DNA of 64,000 nucleotides from Ctenosaura bakeri (Eukaryota; Chordata; Lepidosauria; Squamata; Iguanidae). The translations under genes were made by a program, and so were the position numbers. A model generated the notes under the pieces. The model was not told where the DNA came from and made no database searches. It saw only the letters and a list, made by a program, of their open reading frames with translations. Below are positions 1 to 11,626 of this stretch, piece by piece. Where the stretch lies: contig CAOLHI010001802.1 in the NCBI GenBank assembly GCA_948474755.1, positions 186,001 through 250,000 of the forward strand, read 5' to 3'. The first letter of the stretch is position 1; every line of letters begins with the position of its first letter.

Positions 1-2460
1 CTGTTTAGTCATTAAACTTAAAATCATTTTGAGAGATTTGGAGGGCTTTATTTTTGGTGTATTTTTTGGAAAAAAAAACACAATGAAAAGTAATAAATTT
101 AAGTGTGGTTCTTAAAGAGTAACAATTAACACACTACTTTGCAAAAACAAAAAAAAGTAATGCTTTTAAAGTAATATTCCCAGTTCTGCTCATCCCATGA
201 GCACAACCATTCTGAATACAGGGCTGTGTGACTAGTTCATCACAAAAGAGACAAAGGTAACACATTCAAATTCACCTCCATTTCCTTTTCCACCCAATTC
301 CTCCAAGTCATGTTACATGGAATATCCAGCCCACCAAACACTGATTTAAGAGAAGAAAAGCACCAAACAAAATTAATTTTAGTAGTAAAAACAACTATAG
401 GTTTTATCGCAACTTAAAGATTAACTGCTTTATGGTAGTAATTACTTCCGTAGACCAGAACTCACTTTTGTGTATCTGACAAAGCAGGGATCTTCTTAAG
501 AGAAAGCTTTCCCTTCAATAAATCAGCCTTTAAGTTGCCACACAACTCTCGGTTGTTTTTCCTACACAACACTTAACACAGCAGTTCCTCTGTAATTTTA
601 TTTGTGGTTCTAACAGTTTACTCTATTTGTATTCATAGCCTTTCACTCTGTAGGAAACTTAAACATGATTAATTTGAAAGGCACAAGCTATACTCCATTC
701 TTCAGTAATGGCTCTACTTAAATGTTCATGGAATGCACTTCTAATAAGTGGTACCATTAAATTTCTGCAGTATAATGCTAAAATTTATTCTGCCTTTTTT
801 GTACAACACTTATTCTTCCACAGTTGTCCACAATGGGACATATTTAATAAATAAAGGAGTGCTGGAGACACTGTTGCCCCACCAATCAGCAAGAAGACTA
901 ATTTGAATAGCCTTTCTCCTGGATAATTATTGTTGTAGCTAGCTTCCTTCTTTCATTCATACTAAGGTTGTAATTTATGGGGGCTAAATTTTCAGGATCT
1001 TGCTTCTAATTCAGCAAGTCATAATTTGCCTTTCAGTTTCTAGGATTGCTTTGTTTCTGAATGCAGCTGACAGCATAGCAATGTGAGTGGCACAGGTTCT
1101 TCGATGGTGCAAATCTGAATGGCTGGTCTACTTGCATTCATAATACCCTGGCTCATCCTTTATAGATGAGCATTTCTGTGCCACAACTTCTCCTGATGCA
1201 GAAGTAACAAAGTGCTTTAATATCACTGATATCACTGGCCAAGTACAAAGTATAAAAATGGCTGATATTTTTCTAGATATTACTCAGGAAAACCCAAGTT
1301 AAAACCTAAGTTCAGAAAAATTACTTTGGAGAAACGGTAGGATGGAGATCCTTCCACATTCTTTAACTGGAAATCTTCTGTTCTTTGGGATCCTATGTGA
1401 GTATGAAATATCTTAGCTGACAATTGAGTTACTGACTGCAAGAGGATTATTGTAAAATACTAGAAGGTCACCCTATTTTTTTAAATAGATGACTGGCTCC
1501 AAACAGTGTAGCAGATGTTTTTTTAATAGGTTTGAGTCATTTGTGGCTTGAGAAAACATATTCCACTTATTTTGGCGGGGGGGGGGATAACTTGAACTCA
1601 CTATGTTTACTGGAAAAAGGATTTCAACCTGAAGACATCACAGATCAAGAACTGTCTATGACTTGATATATGATTTAATATTCTGTTTATTGTCAAGCTA
1701 GTCTTGCTTAGTTTTGTTTAATTATGTTAAGGCAGCACAAATTAAATATTGACCTAGTCAGGCCAAGATAACAAGCCAAGACACAAATAAGCATTTGGCT
1801 TACACACATAGCCTCTTTACACAAGCTATGATTAAACCAGAAAAGCTGTATATATTGTCTCCCATTTTGTCCAAATCAGGAAACTATGGTTGGCTGCTTT
1901 CTAACAAGGTAGGATCCTGGTTTATTCCAAAGATAGTAATCAAAGTTACTATCTTGCTGGTTTAATCACAGCTCATGTAAAGGGAACAGAAAGGAGTGAA
2001 TAGGCTGTTGTGCATGAATTTGTTTATAACTCATCTGAACACCACCATTATACGATTCTGAAGTTTGAGTCAGTAATATTTTATCCTGATACATAAATCA
2101 GACTATGTAATATCCTGGATGCTAGACTTCTAGTCCATAAATTGTTGCACTACAAATAAACTATTAATCTGTTATGTTTAAAGCAGCTGCAATCTGGAAG
2201 TGTGCTTTCTTAATTTATTCCCCTAATGACTTCCACATTAACTAAGTTGCAATGTTGGAATAAGAAATTTGTCAAAAACCCAGGCTTTGCTCCTTAGAAA
2301 GAGATGGTCTGCTGATTCTCATAATTTTGTGGCCAACTACTTGTTTAAAAAAAATTTTTTTTAAGTCAAAAACAAAGGCAGATCTACAATCACTGAAATC
2401 AGAGTTTGGATTTCTGATTTTTGAGTTCTTCAGGAAACATGCTTACCACTGAGTACAATT
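1..2460. other. Unassigned AT-rich noncoding DNA
   Basis: No open frame, RNA gene or full repeat is recognisable here on either strand. The stretch is AT-rich with short homopolymers, for example a run of about ten G near 1576-1585. If the minus-strand gene starting at 20055 is real, this would be its first intron or an area containing later exons that I could not detect. Confidence 0.5.
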
Positions 2461-2660
2461 TGTTGTTGTTGTGTGTCTTCAAGTCATTTTCAACTTAAAC
2501 GGTGACCCTAAGGTTTATCTATCAGTGGGTTTTCTGGGGTTGAGAGTGTGTGAGGCATGCAAGGTCACCCAGTGGGTTTCTATGGCCAAGTGGGGAAACC
2601 AACCTGATCTCCAGGGTTGTAATCCAACACTCAAACCACTACATCATGCTGATTCTCTTA
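2461..2660 (-). repeat. tRNA-derived MIR-core SINE, reverse orientation
   Basis: The + strand starts with (GTT)n and the tail motif 'tgtcttcaagtcatttt', then 'ggtgaccctaaggttta'. It continues with the core 'aaggtcacccagtgggttt' and ends in a degenerate tRNA-like head whose B-box complement is lost. The same order, head-core-tail read on the minus strand, recurs at 5127, 5680, 9577, 43778 and 50603, which defines it as one dispersed SINE family. Confidence 0.75.
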
Positions 2661-2860
2661 CCCTATACCCAGGGGTCTCAGAGCAATATACAGTAAAATT
2701 AATTATGACAGTTTAAAACAATTTAAAACAGTAAGAATAATTTACATAATTAAAATCATATGGAACATTCTGATAAGTTAAAACAAAACAGCTTAAGACC
2801 AGTTAAACCTGTTTAAAAGAACTTAAAACCATGCACACATATATATTTGGACCAAATCAA
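2661..2860 (-). repeat. LINE 3'-end remnant (CR1/L2-like)
   Basis: The sequence has repeated 'aatttaaaac' and 'cagttaaaac' motifs after 'ctcagagcaatatacagtaaa'. This is the typical appearance of the inverted 3' end of reptile CR1/L2-type LINEs. Family assignment is by resemblance only. Confidence 0.35.
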
Positions 2861-5126
2861 TCGGCCCCAATGGCTCTAGCAAAAAACCACAGCACTGATA
2901 AGGCCTCTAACACCTATTCCACAACTGGGGTGAGCAACTGTGGCCCCAGATATTGTTGGGCTGCCCCTCTCAGTAGCTTTGGCCAGCACTGTCAATGGTG
3001 AGGGAACATGGAAGTTGCTGTACCACACTTTCTGGAAGGATATAGGCTGCCCATTTCTCATTGAAGTACTGAAAGTTTACACACTTGTTTAAACCGAGAA
3101 ATGACTTGTACTGTCAAGAATCAAGTTTAAATTGAAAATTTCTGCACGCTAGCAGAAGTCACAAACACCTACTCTTTATAATGAAGTCTAGTCACCATTT
3201 GCCTACTACAGGATGGGAGAATTGCAAGTTCCATGTGTCAACTTGTCCGTTCAATATCTACATGACTGATAGTCTCATAAACAAAAGAAACAAACTATAA
3301 AGCTTGAACCATAAATTTTACAGGAGAAAATAAAACAAAGGTGGCAGCGGTATACTATTGATCGAAGAAATCGGTGAACTGAATCCTGTAGGCTGTGATG
3401 ATCAATTATAAATAAAGGCTATAAGAAGTAATTAGCAGGAGTTAGATTGCAGTGAAATACCTGGAAAGAAAGGAACAGATGTTTGGGCAACTATATGTCT
3501 GTATACTACATGATTTCATTAGCATCCAAGCTGGCGTTCTGAATGCTAAGCAGAGACAAGCTAGGTACATAAATGAAAGTTACATATAAACTGAGCACTA
3601 AAAAAGGTAGAAGGGAAAATTGTACAAATGCTTCTGCCAAGTTATCTTCTTCAAGCCTGCCCTGAAAATGGCAATTCTCCCACCCAAACACCAAACCTTC
3701 AAATAATTAACAGGAGACTACATTGAATTTCACTGATGATTGGTTTTAGAGGTAAAATGTTGTCCGAATTCCTATGTGCCAGCACACTGCTTCAGTGATC
3801 AGGCAAAAACATGTTCATGTTATTTTCAGGGGGTGGGAGTCACTAAACCTATCCATTCTCACCTAATAAACACACATGCACATTGTTCCAAGAAATGTGT
3901 TCAGAATAACAAATCCTAAAATGAACGTCTGAATCAAATTGAGTATAAATGCAACTGTAGCAATGAGGTCTCAAAATTGCTGACTTACAGAAAATAATGC
4001 ATTACTCTACAAGGGCTAAATAGCTTGGCTTCTCCAAGTACAAACCCATCTCTATCTCCGCCCCATGTGTGCATGTTTTCCTTCAAATACGTGTGGTTGT
4101 GCGTATGTAAGGGGTGGGCAAAGTGTGGCTTTGGGGACACGTGCAGTCCCCGAAGTTGCTTTTGCAGTTTTGACCCATCTCTGACCTGTCCCTTTTTTCC
4201 TGGTCAAAACATAAAAAATGCAGGGGAGGGGGGTGGATAGGTGGAAGAAAACATTTGTTAAAAAAAAAAAATTCCTTGTAATAATATTGTGATATAGTAT
4301 ATACCAGTGTACATTAAATATGTGGTCTATAATAAAAGGAGAAAAAGTGAAAAATCAACAACAACATAAAAAGAAGCAAATTGGCTGCGAAGCCATTCCT
4401 TTCCTCCTTGTTTAACTTGAAAAAAAATAACCACTGTTTTCACAACCAGAACTTCTATCCATTTCCTTCTGCTTTGCTTTGAGCATGTTTGACAATATGT
4501 ATTGTCCTCAGAGGTAGAAAACGGCCCCAGGACCTTCCTTAGTTGCCCACTCTGGTGTATTTGTATAGCAATAGACAGAAAGACAAACAGATAGCAGAAT
4601 TACACAGGAATTCTAAAACTCAGACAGATCTCTAAGAAGAGAGAATGCTCTAGGCCCACCCAAAGACAGCTTTCTGAAGAGCAGAGTCCTTTATCTATAT
4701 ATTATTTTCACACTATGGAACACTCAAAAACAAGGTGTCTGATGATGAAGAAAAGAAGAGGAAATTCTGCTCTTCAGAAAGTTATCCTCCACATGTAGAA
4801 GGTGAGAGAAGCAACAAGAGAAGACAGAAGAACTAGCATGTTCTCCCTCCACACATATTTATCTTACTCGGTTTCAGAATGCCTGAAAAAGGCTATAAAT
4901 ATACAATGCACACCAGGATGGTTAATGAACCACATTCAGTTATGACCTCTCTGACCTCTCAGTCATACATGAGTTCATGTTTAAATCCAAGGTTTGCCCT
5001 AGTTTGTTTCTGTGAAAATGAAAGAATATTCTAAGTTGTAAGAAAGAGATATTTAATTATATAATGTTTAATTCAAAATTCAGGAAGGATGCAAAATTTG
5101 AATTCTTGTAAGTAAGAGCAGGCTTC
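2861..5126. other. Unassigned noncoding DNA with short repeat scraps
   Basis: Short fragments resemble dispersed repeats: about 2925-3060 ('gtggccccagatattgttgg') and about 4112-4220 ('ggggtgggcaaagtgtggct'). Nothing else is recognisable. No open frame looks protein-like. Confidence 0.4.
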
Positions 5127-5351
5127 TTGTTGTATACCTTCAAGTCATTTCTGACTTATGGTGACCCTAAGGTGAATGCATCACAGAGTTTTCTTGGCAG
5201 ATTTTGTTCAGAGAAGGGTTGCTCTTGCCCTCCTCTGATGCTGGGAGAGTATGAGTTGCCCAAGGTGACCCAGTAGGTTTCCATGGCTGCGCAGGGATCT
5301 AAACTCTGGTCTCCCAATGTCCTAGTGCAACACTCAACGCACATTGGCTCA
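5127..5351 (-). repeat. tRNA-derived MIR-core SINE, reverse orientation
   Basis: It carries the family tail 'accttcaagtcatttctgac' and 'atggtgaccctaaggtgaat'. The spacer 'ttgttcagagaagggttgct', the core 'caaggtgacccagtaggttt' and the head with 'cctagtgcaacactcaacgc' follow. It is a nearly full-length copy of the SINE at 2461. Confidence 0.8.
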
Positions 5352-5679
5352 GGTTGCCACTTTTACAACTGTGATTGTCGGAGCAGTCATCTCTGTACAA
5401 CATTTTGGAAGTGCCAGTCCCACCTCTCCATGCATGTCTAGTATAGTTCATCCTCAGTAGTTCAGTTCCTAGCACTGTGTGGCAGACACTTAAAGAGGGA
5501 TGTATGAACTAAGAAGGGAAATGGGCAAGTTTTGTGATCTCACAGGTCTTTGGGAACCCGTGAGATCTGTCCTAATAGCCTCTGTGACTCACACTTCTGA
5601 GAAATCAGCATACTACTTACCATTGGAAGATGAAGAAACTCCACTAAGACAAAGGAGTACATTATTGCTCTGCCGCAAG
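5352..5679. other. Unassigned spacer between two SINEs
   Basis: This is about 330 bp of single-copy-looking sequence between two oppositely oriented MIR-core SINEs. No gene or repeat is recognised. Confidence 0.4.
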
Positions 5680-5865
5680 AGCCAGCATGGTATAGTGCAT
5701 TGGATTACAATCCCAGAGACCAGGGTTTGATTTCCTGCTTGGCCATGGAAACCTACTCGCTGATGTTGGGTTCATCACCCATTCTCAGTCCCAGAAAAGC
5801 TCATGATAAATTTGTCTTAAGGTCACCATAAGTCAGAAATGACTTGAAGGCACCCAAATAATAAA
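5680..5865 (+). repeat. tRNA-derived MIR-core SINE, forward orientation
   Basis: The tRNA-like head 'gccagcatggtatagtgcat' includes a B-box-like 'gggtttgatttc'. The core is degraded and the tail 'gtcagaaatgacttgaaggc' is followed by A-rich sequence. It lies opposite to the copy at 5127-5351, so the two form an inverted pair about 330 bp apart. Confidence 0.75.
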
Positions 5866-6844
5866 TTGCTCTGGCACGAGCTGTTTCATGCTTAGAATGG
5901 ATATCTAATTGTTAATGGTCAATAAGCATAGAAGCCTGTGACCATAAAAATATTCTAATTTTTTCTGTTAAAGACAGTCCCCAAAGCAAAACCAGGGAAA
6001 AGCCATGCATTTGAAGAAGCAGACTACAGCCCATAGGAGCTTAATGCCAAATGAAATGTATTAATTTTCAAGTAGCCACAAAACATATTGTTGGGTTTTT
6101 TCAGTAAACCATAGTTAAAATTAACAACAATGTAGGATTCAAATTTAACCCTAAAACTATGGCTAATGAAAAATGCAACTAGAAATTTCTTACTCCTTCT
6201 TTACAATCACACTAGAGGAAGTATCAATCCAAAGCTCTCACACGTTCATCCTTATGATGGTTGAGCATCATGTGCAAATGTCTCAATATATTCTCCACAA
6301 CTATAAAATCCTTAACAGTGAATGACACAATTTTATTTTAGAGTCTAATCACACAAGAAGCTCACAATATGCTTCTGTCCTCCACCCAGACTACCCATCT
6401 AGAAAACAGAGGAATTCTAAGAACACAGAAGCTGAACTCATCCATGGTTTATTTTATTTTCCTTTATTTTATTTGACCCTCAACATTCCTCCAAAGAGTT
6501 CTGGGTTATTTCAGAGTTTTCCTCCTCCCAGCTTTTTCTCACAACCACCTTGTGGAGTAGATCAAGCTGAAAGAGTAAATGCCCCAAGGTCTCCCAGTGA
6601 GTTCCACTATTCAATCTGGTTCTGCTAAAACTGGACAAGTACATCACAATGTCTCCATACTACAAATGCATTGATTGGTGGGATCATAAATTTAACAAGA
6701 AATAAAACCCAATCTTCATTCTACAATTATTCTTTTTTAAAAAATGGATCCCATAAACAAAGCAGTAAGACCATGTGTTCTGCCTCCAAGCCCCAGTTTT
6801 GAAAGACGCAAAGCCCCCATCCTAGCTTCCTTCCACTAAAGTGC
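5866..6844. other. Unassigned DNA with an L2-like scrap
   Basis: No gene was found. At about 6465-6605 the run with 'ctcacaaccaccttgtggag' and 'ccccaaggtctcccagtgag' resembles the common reptile LINE/MIR 3' segment containing 'ctcacaacaaccctgtgag'. The rest is unassigned. Confidence 0.35.
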
Positions 6845-7293
6845 CTGAGCCTGCAAAAGTGGAACCTTGCAAAAGTGGAAAAATTGCAAATACGAGAGGG
6901 TATGCCTTGTGTCTGTGGGAAGGGGGCTGAGGCATCGTGGGAGAATGGGTACACAGAGTCCAAACCAGGTCAGGAAAAGAAGTGTGAAAGGGGTGGTTTG
7001 GCATGGTGGCCCTATACTTCCTCTCTCTTGCTTATTTCCTTCCTTGGGTGAGGGGGGAGCATTAGGAGGGAGTTTGTGGTGCTGAGAAATTGGGGTGAGA
7101 GCTGTCCTTCACTGGCCAAGTAGCTGCTGGAGGAAAGGAAGGAGCAAGACCAGAGGTGGGTTTTTAAAGAGATGCACAGCCTGATAGAGCCACTGAGAGT
7201 GAAGGTCTCTCCATAAAAGAAGTGGCAGGCGTTGGAGAAACTCTCAAACAATCAAATCAGTGAAAGTCAAACCTGAAAATGTGAAGGACTGAG
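6845..7293. mobile_element. Degraded pogo/Tigger-like MITE
   Basis: The left part has 'gcaaaagtggaaaaattgca' and the right part has 'aatcagtgaaagtcaaacct' followed by 'gaaaatgtgaaggactg'. These match the two ends of the better preserved element at 14707-15206 in the same order. The left terminus is unclear. The body carries open frames only because of its skewed composition. Confidence 0.5.
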
Positions 7294-8200
7294 TGTATTT
7301 TCACATGTTCCAGGATGTGCATGACCCACTGAGGATCAGCATAAACTCACCTCTGACCCCTGCAGAATTGTCCACCCTGGCATAGGAAGGGAGATTTACA
7401 TTTAAATTGACATGCCATGGGTTGAACTGTTAATCTGTTCTTGCTTTTGCCACTTTTAAGAAAATGTGAAAAAGCAAATATCATCTGTAAACCCAAACAG
7501 CCAGAGTATGTGTAGTCTCATAATAAAGAAAGCCACACAGGCAGATTATTAAAATCTGTGCTGCCATTTGACTCAAGGCAAAAAATTATCCTGCTCACGT
7601 CAAAACACCCTTTCTCGAAACAATTCTTATTTTAGCTTATATAAATTACAATACAATTTCAGGATGTCATACAAACACACACACACAACAACAACAACAA
7701 GCTAGATCTCTTTTTCATAACATAAACCCAGAGCATTCCTATGGAATTCCCATGGATTTCTTTTCTCTGGGAATGCTTCAGCAGTTTCTTCAGTCAAAAC
7801 AACTGGAAACCTTAACAGTTGTGTTCATTTCCAAACAAACATTCATTTGAGTCCCATTAACTTAAGTCTGTCTGATGCAAAACAGGTAATGCAATATCTT
7901 TTGATGAGCCAGCTCTCTAGACCAGCTTCTGTGCACAATCACTTTCTACAGATGCAATGACAAAAGCATCTATTCTAAACAAAATTTGGTGAAGTGACCT
8001 TAAAATACAGGAAAATAAAAGTCAAGAAGTTGGCAAAAGAGACTGAGGCTCCAATGTATAAAGAGGATCACAGTGACTTGAGACTCTTTATATGAACAGA
8101 AGCATTCTCCTGAAACTCAAGGCAAGACAACAGTTCTGCCCTCTAGTGGGCACATGCCAGCAGGACTGATGCCAGATAGATTCTCGTTTCACGTGTTCAT
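7294..8200. other. Unassigned DNA with a short microsatellite
   Basis: The only structured feature is an (AC)n tract running into (CAA)n at about 7672-7700. No gene or identifiable repeat is visible in the rest. Confidence 0.4.
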
Positions 8201-8656
8201 TTTGAGCAGAAAAGAAGATTCTCTGTAGGGCTTGAAAGCAAGTAGATCCAGATCTGTATTTGGAAAACTTACCAGATGGGAGGTTACTACTTCCAGAATC
8301 CTCCAAGGAAGGATCTCTAGGACAGCCAGAACTAGTGTAAATAGCTTTGGGAAATTTTCCTGTAGCCTTGAATGTCAGAGATTTCATATGAAATCCCTCC
8401 TCTGTTGGAAAACTCTGAGAGCTGTGATCCAAAAAAGTAGCTTTTCTAAGCTCTAGTTCTGGATGTATGGGTGGGTCCATGGATGATTTGCAACAGTTAA
8501 AGCAAGGATTTCTGGCTCCAAGATATCTAAATCACCTGTGACCCCATGAACTTCAACAGCAACAACAAAATAGCTTTCTTCCCCCCTCTCCAAATCATAC
8601 TGCAATTCAGAAAGTTTTCCAGAAGTAGTGATACTCAAAGTGAATTTCTGGACTCA
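8201..8656 (-). other. Unexplained segment open in two minus-strand frames
   Basis: Two overlapping minus-strand frames are open in otherwise stop-rich DNA: 8638 to 8453, which lacks an ATG start, and 8480 to 8088. The frame-2 stretch passes a consensus donor-like site on the minus strand (CTG then GTAAGT, intron side starting near 8276). The composition of the first frame (acidic and hydrophobic alternation such as 'ESYFVVAVEVHG') looks protein-like. No family was recognised, however, and the part near 8400-8455 resembles the dispersed repeat 'gagctgtgatccaaaaaa'. It could be an exon of the minus-strand gene, a pseudogene or a repeat. I lean to repeat or chance. Confidence 0.2.
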
Positions 8657-8805
8657 GCATTCTGTAATTCTAATTGTATTCTTCTGCAGAAGGCTCTGAG
8701 TAATGGCTTATGGTATTTCAAATCTCATAAACAGTGGTGGTGCCATGCCAGTGAGGGTAATAAATCCATACTAGGTTTTCCTCTGAACTCTTCAACTTTC
8801 TGAAG

Positions 8806-9020
8806 AGCCCTGGTGGTGTAATGGTTAAATGCCAGTACTGTAGCCACAACTTTGTGAGTTTGATCCTGCAGGGCTCCAGGTTGACTCAGCCTTCCATCCT
8901 TCCGTAGGTTGGTAAAATGAGTACCCAGCTTGTTGGGGGCAATTAGCTAAATACATTGTAAACCGCTTAGGGAGTGCTTCGCACTAATAAGCAGTATAGA
9001 AATGTAACTGCTATTGCTAC
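8806..9020 (+). repeat. Sauria SINE (squamate tRNA-derived)
   Basis: The tRNA-related head has an A-box-like 'tggtgtaatgg' (8813-8823) and a B-box-like 'agtttgatcc' (8857-8866). It is followed by the unmistakable body 'tgactcagccttccatcctt', 'ggtaaaatgagtacccagct' and 'aaccgcttagggagtgctt', and ends in 'ctattgctac'. This family is known from squamates, so the element also identifies the organism group. Confidence 0.9.
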
Positions 9021-9576
9021 TTTAAAGTAGCTGTGCAGGTGTAGGAATAGGGTTCAGCAATTTCAATAATTTCCTTAAAGTTCAGGCTAAAACTTGGAGT
9101 CAGTTCACTAGCTCAGCTAACATGGAAATCATCAGCCACTACCACCTGAAAGCCTGATGTCTACCCATTTCTGAACCAAGCCAGAACACCAATAGACCAA
9201 ATCAAACGCAATTATTTGAAAGCGACATTCAAAATGGCTGTGAGGCAGGGGTAAGTTCTACAAAAGCAGGACCTAGATATATGGGGAGAAAACTACATGA
9301 TGTACACTAACATATGTGAAGCCTAACACTCTTTAGAGTGGAGTGGGGAAAGTACAACCAGTTGCCCACATGTGGCCCCCCAGGGCTGTTTTATAGCCCC
9401 CAGAAATCAATTTTTTCATATTTCAGATATGGCTAGCAGTAGATGGGAAGGCACAGTGCGAGACCAATGTAGTTTGGATCCACATTCAATCCTAGAACAG
9501 ACCCACTGAAGTGAATGGGACATAAACTAGTCATCATTACATCAGCACATCAATTTCTATGGATCTGTTCTGAGTA
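9021..9576. other. Unassigned DNA
   Basis: A fragment at about 9488-9560 ('cccactgaagtgaatgggac') resembles a dispersed reptile repeat. A second scrap at 9345-9420 ('ttgcccacatgtggcccccc') matches the type of scrap seen near 55640. No gene was found. Confidence 0.35.
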
Positions 9577-9823
9577 TGAGAGCCTGAGTTGTAATCTGGT
9601 TTGAGCACAGGGACTACAAGTCTGGAAACCAAGATTCAAATCCACACTCAGCCATGGAAACCCCTTAGGTGACCTTGGGCAAGTCACACTCTCAGCCTCG
9701 GAGGAAGGCAATGGCAAATCCCCTCTGAACAAGTCTTGCCAATAACACCCATAATAGGTTCATCTTAGAGTTGCGGTAAGTCAGAAACTTATTGAAGACA
9801 CACAGCAACAACAACAACAACAA
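9577..9823 (+). repeat. tRNA-derived MIR-core SINE, forward orientation
   Basis: The head 'gagagcctgagttgtaatct' has a B-box-like 'agattcaaatcc'. The well-preserved core is 'ggtgaccttgggcaagtcac' and 'ctcagcctcggaggaaggca', and the tail ends in (CAA)n. This is the best preserved copy of the family in this window. Confidence 0.85.
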
Positions 9824-11026
9824 ATTCTAGGTATGGCAGAGTCTGGATCCAGTCCACAGATTTCAGTTGGTTTAAGCACAATAGGTTCTGTGTCAGATTC
9901 AGGCCTACATGTTTAAATTCCCTCTAACTTCCTTTTATAATAATTATTAATCCTATAGACATATTAATCACCCAGACAAGAAATCTGAACCAATTCTAAA
10001 TTTAATGCAAACTCCACTGACAATTTCATTTGAAATGAAGTATTCTTCATGTTGTGGGAGTGAGACTGAATGTAATACAATCTAGAAAGATGCAAATCAT
10101 GTCCCTTGCCCTGAATATTCAAAGGGCTGGGCATGGTGATATAGGTCTTTCAGATCTTCATGGTGGTCAGTTAGTAATGATGTGTCTTCCAGACCCCGCT
10201 ACTCCAACAAGCCATGTTGGGTAGAGAATTCTAGGAGTAGAAGCAAGTCCTGCTTCTGACCCCCTTCTTTAGAACTGTTTGGTAACATGAAGTACTCTAA
10301 AATAGTCTCCAAAATAGCACGTGGAAAAATGATTCAAAATAGGATATACTTTGTTCCAGGGACAGCAGTGTTTATAATGCAACACAGAGTTAAATACACT
10401 GAAACCTTTTCATTTGAATGGGCTTAAGCACTTCTCATTATATGCTGGACTGTAGTGAATGTATACATGTCACATTAAACAGAGTAAGAAGGAGAGAGGC
10501 TAAAAGAGAAAAAAATATATACCTTTGCTTGAGATGGTTTACAAAAAATAGGAAAGCACAATACAACTAGTAATGGGCAAAAGGAACAAAGAAAAGCTAC
10601 CAATAAAGTAATTTAATCATAACTACAAGCTCTACAGAAGTCTTGGACATATGAGCACAGCCTACACTAGACATTCTCAACCAATCAATAATTTTATTAT
10701 GGTCGTAGACCAGCATGGACATTCCCAACATGGTACCCTCCAGGTATGTGGAACTACAGCTCCCATTAAATTGCTTTTTAATGCTTTTCAGCAATGAGTT
10801 CTCAGTGGGCTTTACATGGGGGCAGGATATGCCCTAGAAACATGTTTTAATATTGTATCTTTACAGCCTGAGCAGGGGAGAGTCTTCAAACATAGTTCTT
10901 ACTCTCAATTGTTTATGGAAGTTCTGGATGTCTCAAAAAGCAAATCTTGCCTCAGGGGCAAACCAACACATTTTGCTACCTAACACAGAGCAGTAAACAT
11001 CCCCTACTTCCAAGGTGAACAGCACT
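9824..11026. other. Unassigned DNA
   Basis: No gene was found. Short fragments resembling dispersed repeats lie near 10720-10775 ('aacatggtaccctccaggta', 'aactacagctcccatt'). Nothing else is recognisable. Confidence 0.4.
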
Positions 11027-11031
11027 CAAGG

Positions 11032-11621
11032 TGTTACTGCCATGGCTGGGCCGCACTTAAGGTGACATAGATATCATAATAATTTGGCTCTCTTCCACCA
11101 CCCCTACCTTTCCAAAGCTTTGTCTCATGCCCAAAACTCATTGTTTTCCTCAAGTGCGGAATAACCTGTAGAAAAACCCCCGATTCCAAGACCATCTTCG
11201 GATCGCTCCTGAGTTCCATCCTGTCTTGCCGCCGCTCTGCTTGACGAGCCTTCCCCTCAGTCATATTGGCTGAGACTGCGCAACTTCGGACCTTCACAGT
11301 GATCTATCTGGGCTTCAGGACAGGTGTCCTATCACCCAATTCAACAATCCCTCTCAAAAATCCCTCTATACCTCTCCAACCTTTATTTTCTTTAGTTACC
11401 TGAGTGCGTGTGTTACATACACTGTTTGTCTGTATTTAATAAAAAATCTCAATTATTCTTATAACTTGGTGTGCTCCTTGCTTGGCCTGACCCCGTAGAC
11501 ACTGGGTAAAAGATTCCACAGTGTTGCCCTGCCTCTCGCATTGCTAACTTGTGCTCTAGCTAATTTCCATTGATAATACATATAAGTGTCCCTCCCAGGA
11601 CCCCCAGTAAACAGGGTAACA
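11032..11621 (+). mobile_element. Solo LTR of an endogenous retrovirus (copy 1 of 4)
   Basis: It starts TGTTAC and ends GTAACA, with the 5-bp direct repeat CAAGG on both sides (11027-11031 and 11622-11626). A poly(A) signal AATAAA lies at 11438-11443. Its 3' part ('gacactgggtaaaagat', 'ccctgcctctcg', 'cctcccaggacccccag') matches the LTRs at 25331-26179, 34175-35075 and 37296-38166. It is 590 bp long, shorter than the roughly 850-900 bp relatives. No internal viral sequence lies beside it. Confidence 0.8.
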
Positions 11622-11626
11622 CAAGG

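Noticed and set aside
8806..8880. tRNA gene
   Set aside because: A- and B-box-like motifs are present, but the cloverleaf is degenerate and the sequence continues into the Sauria SINE body. The other tRNA-like heads belong to SINEs in the same way.
11032..11621. Full provirus between solo LTRs
   Set aside because: Each of the four LTRs has its own short target duplication and none is paired with another in the same orientation around viral genes. They are separate solo LTRs.
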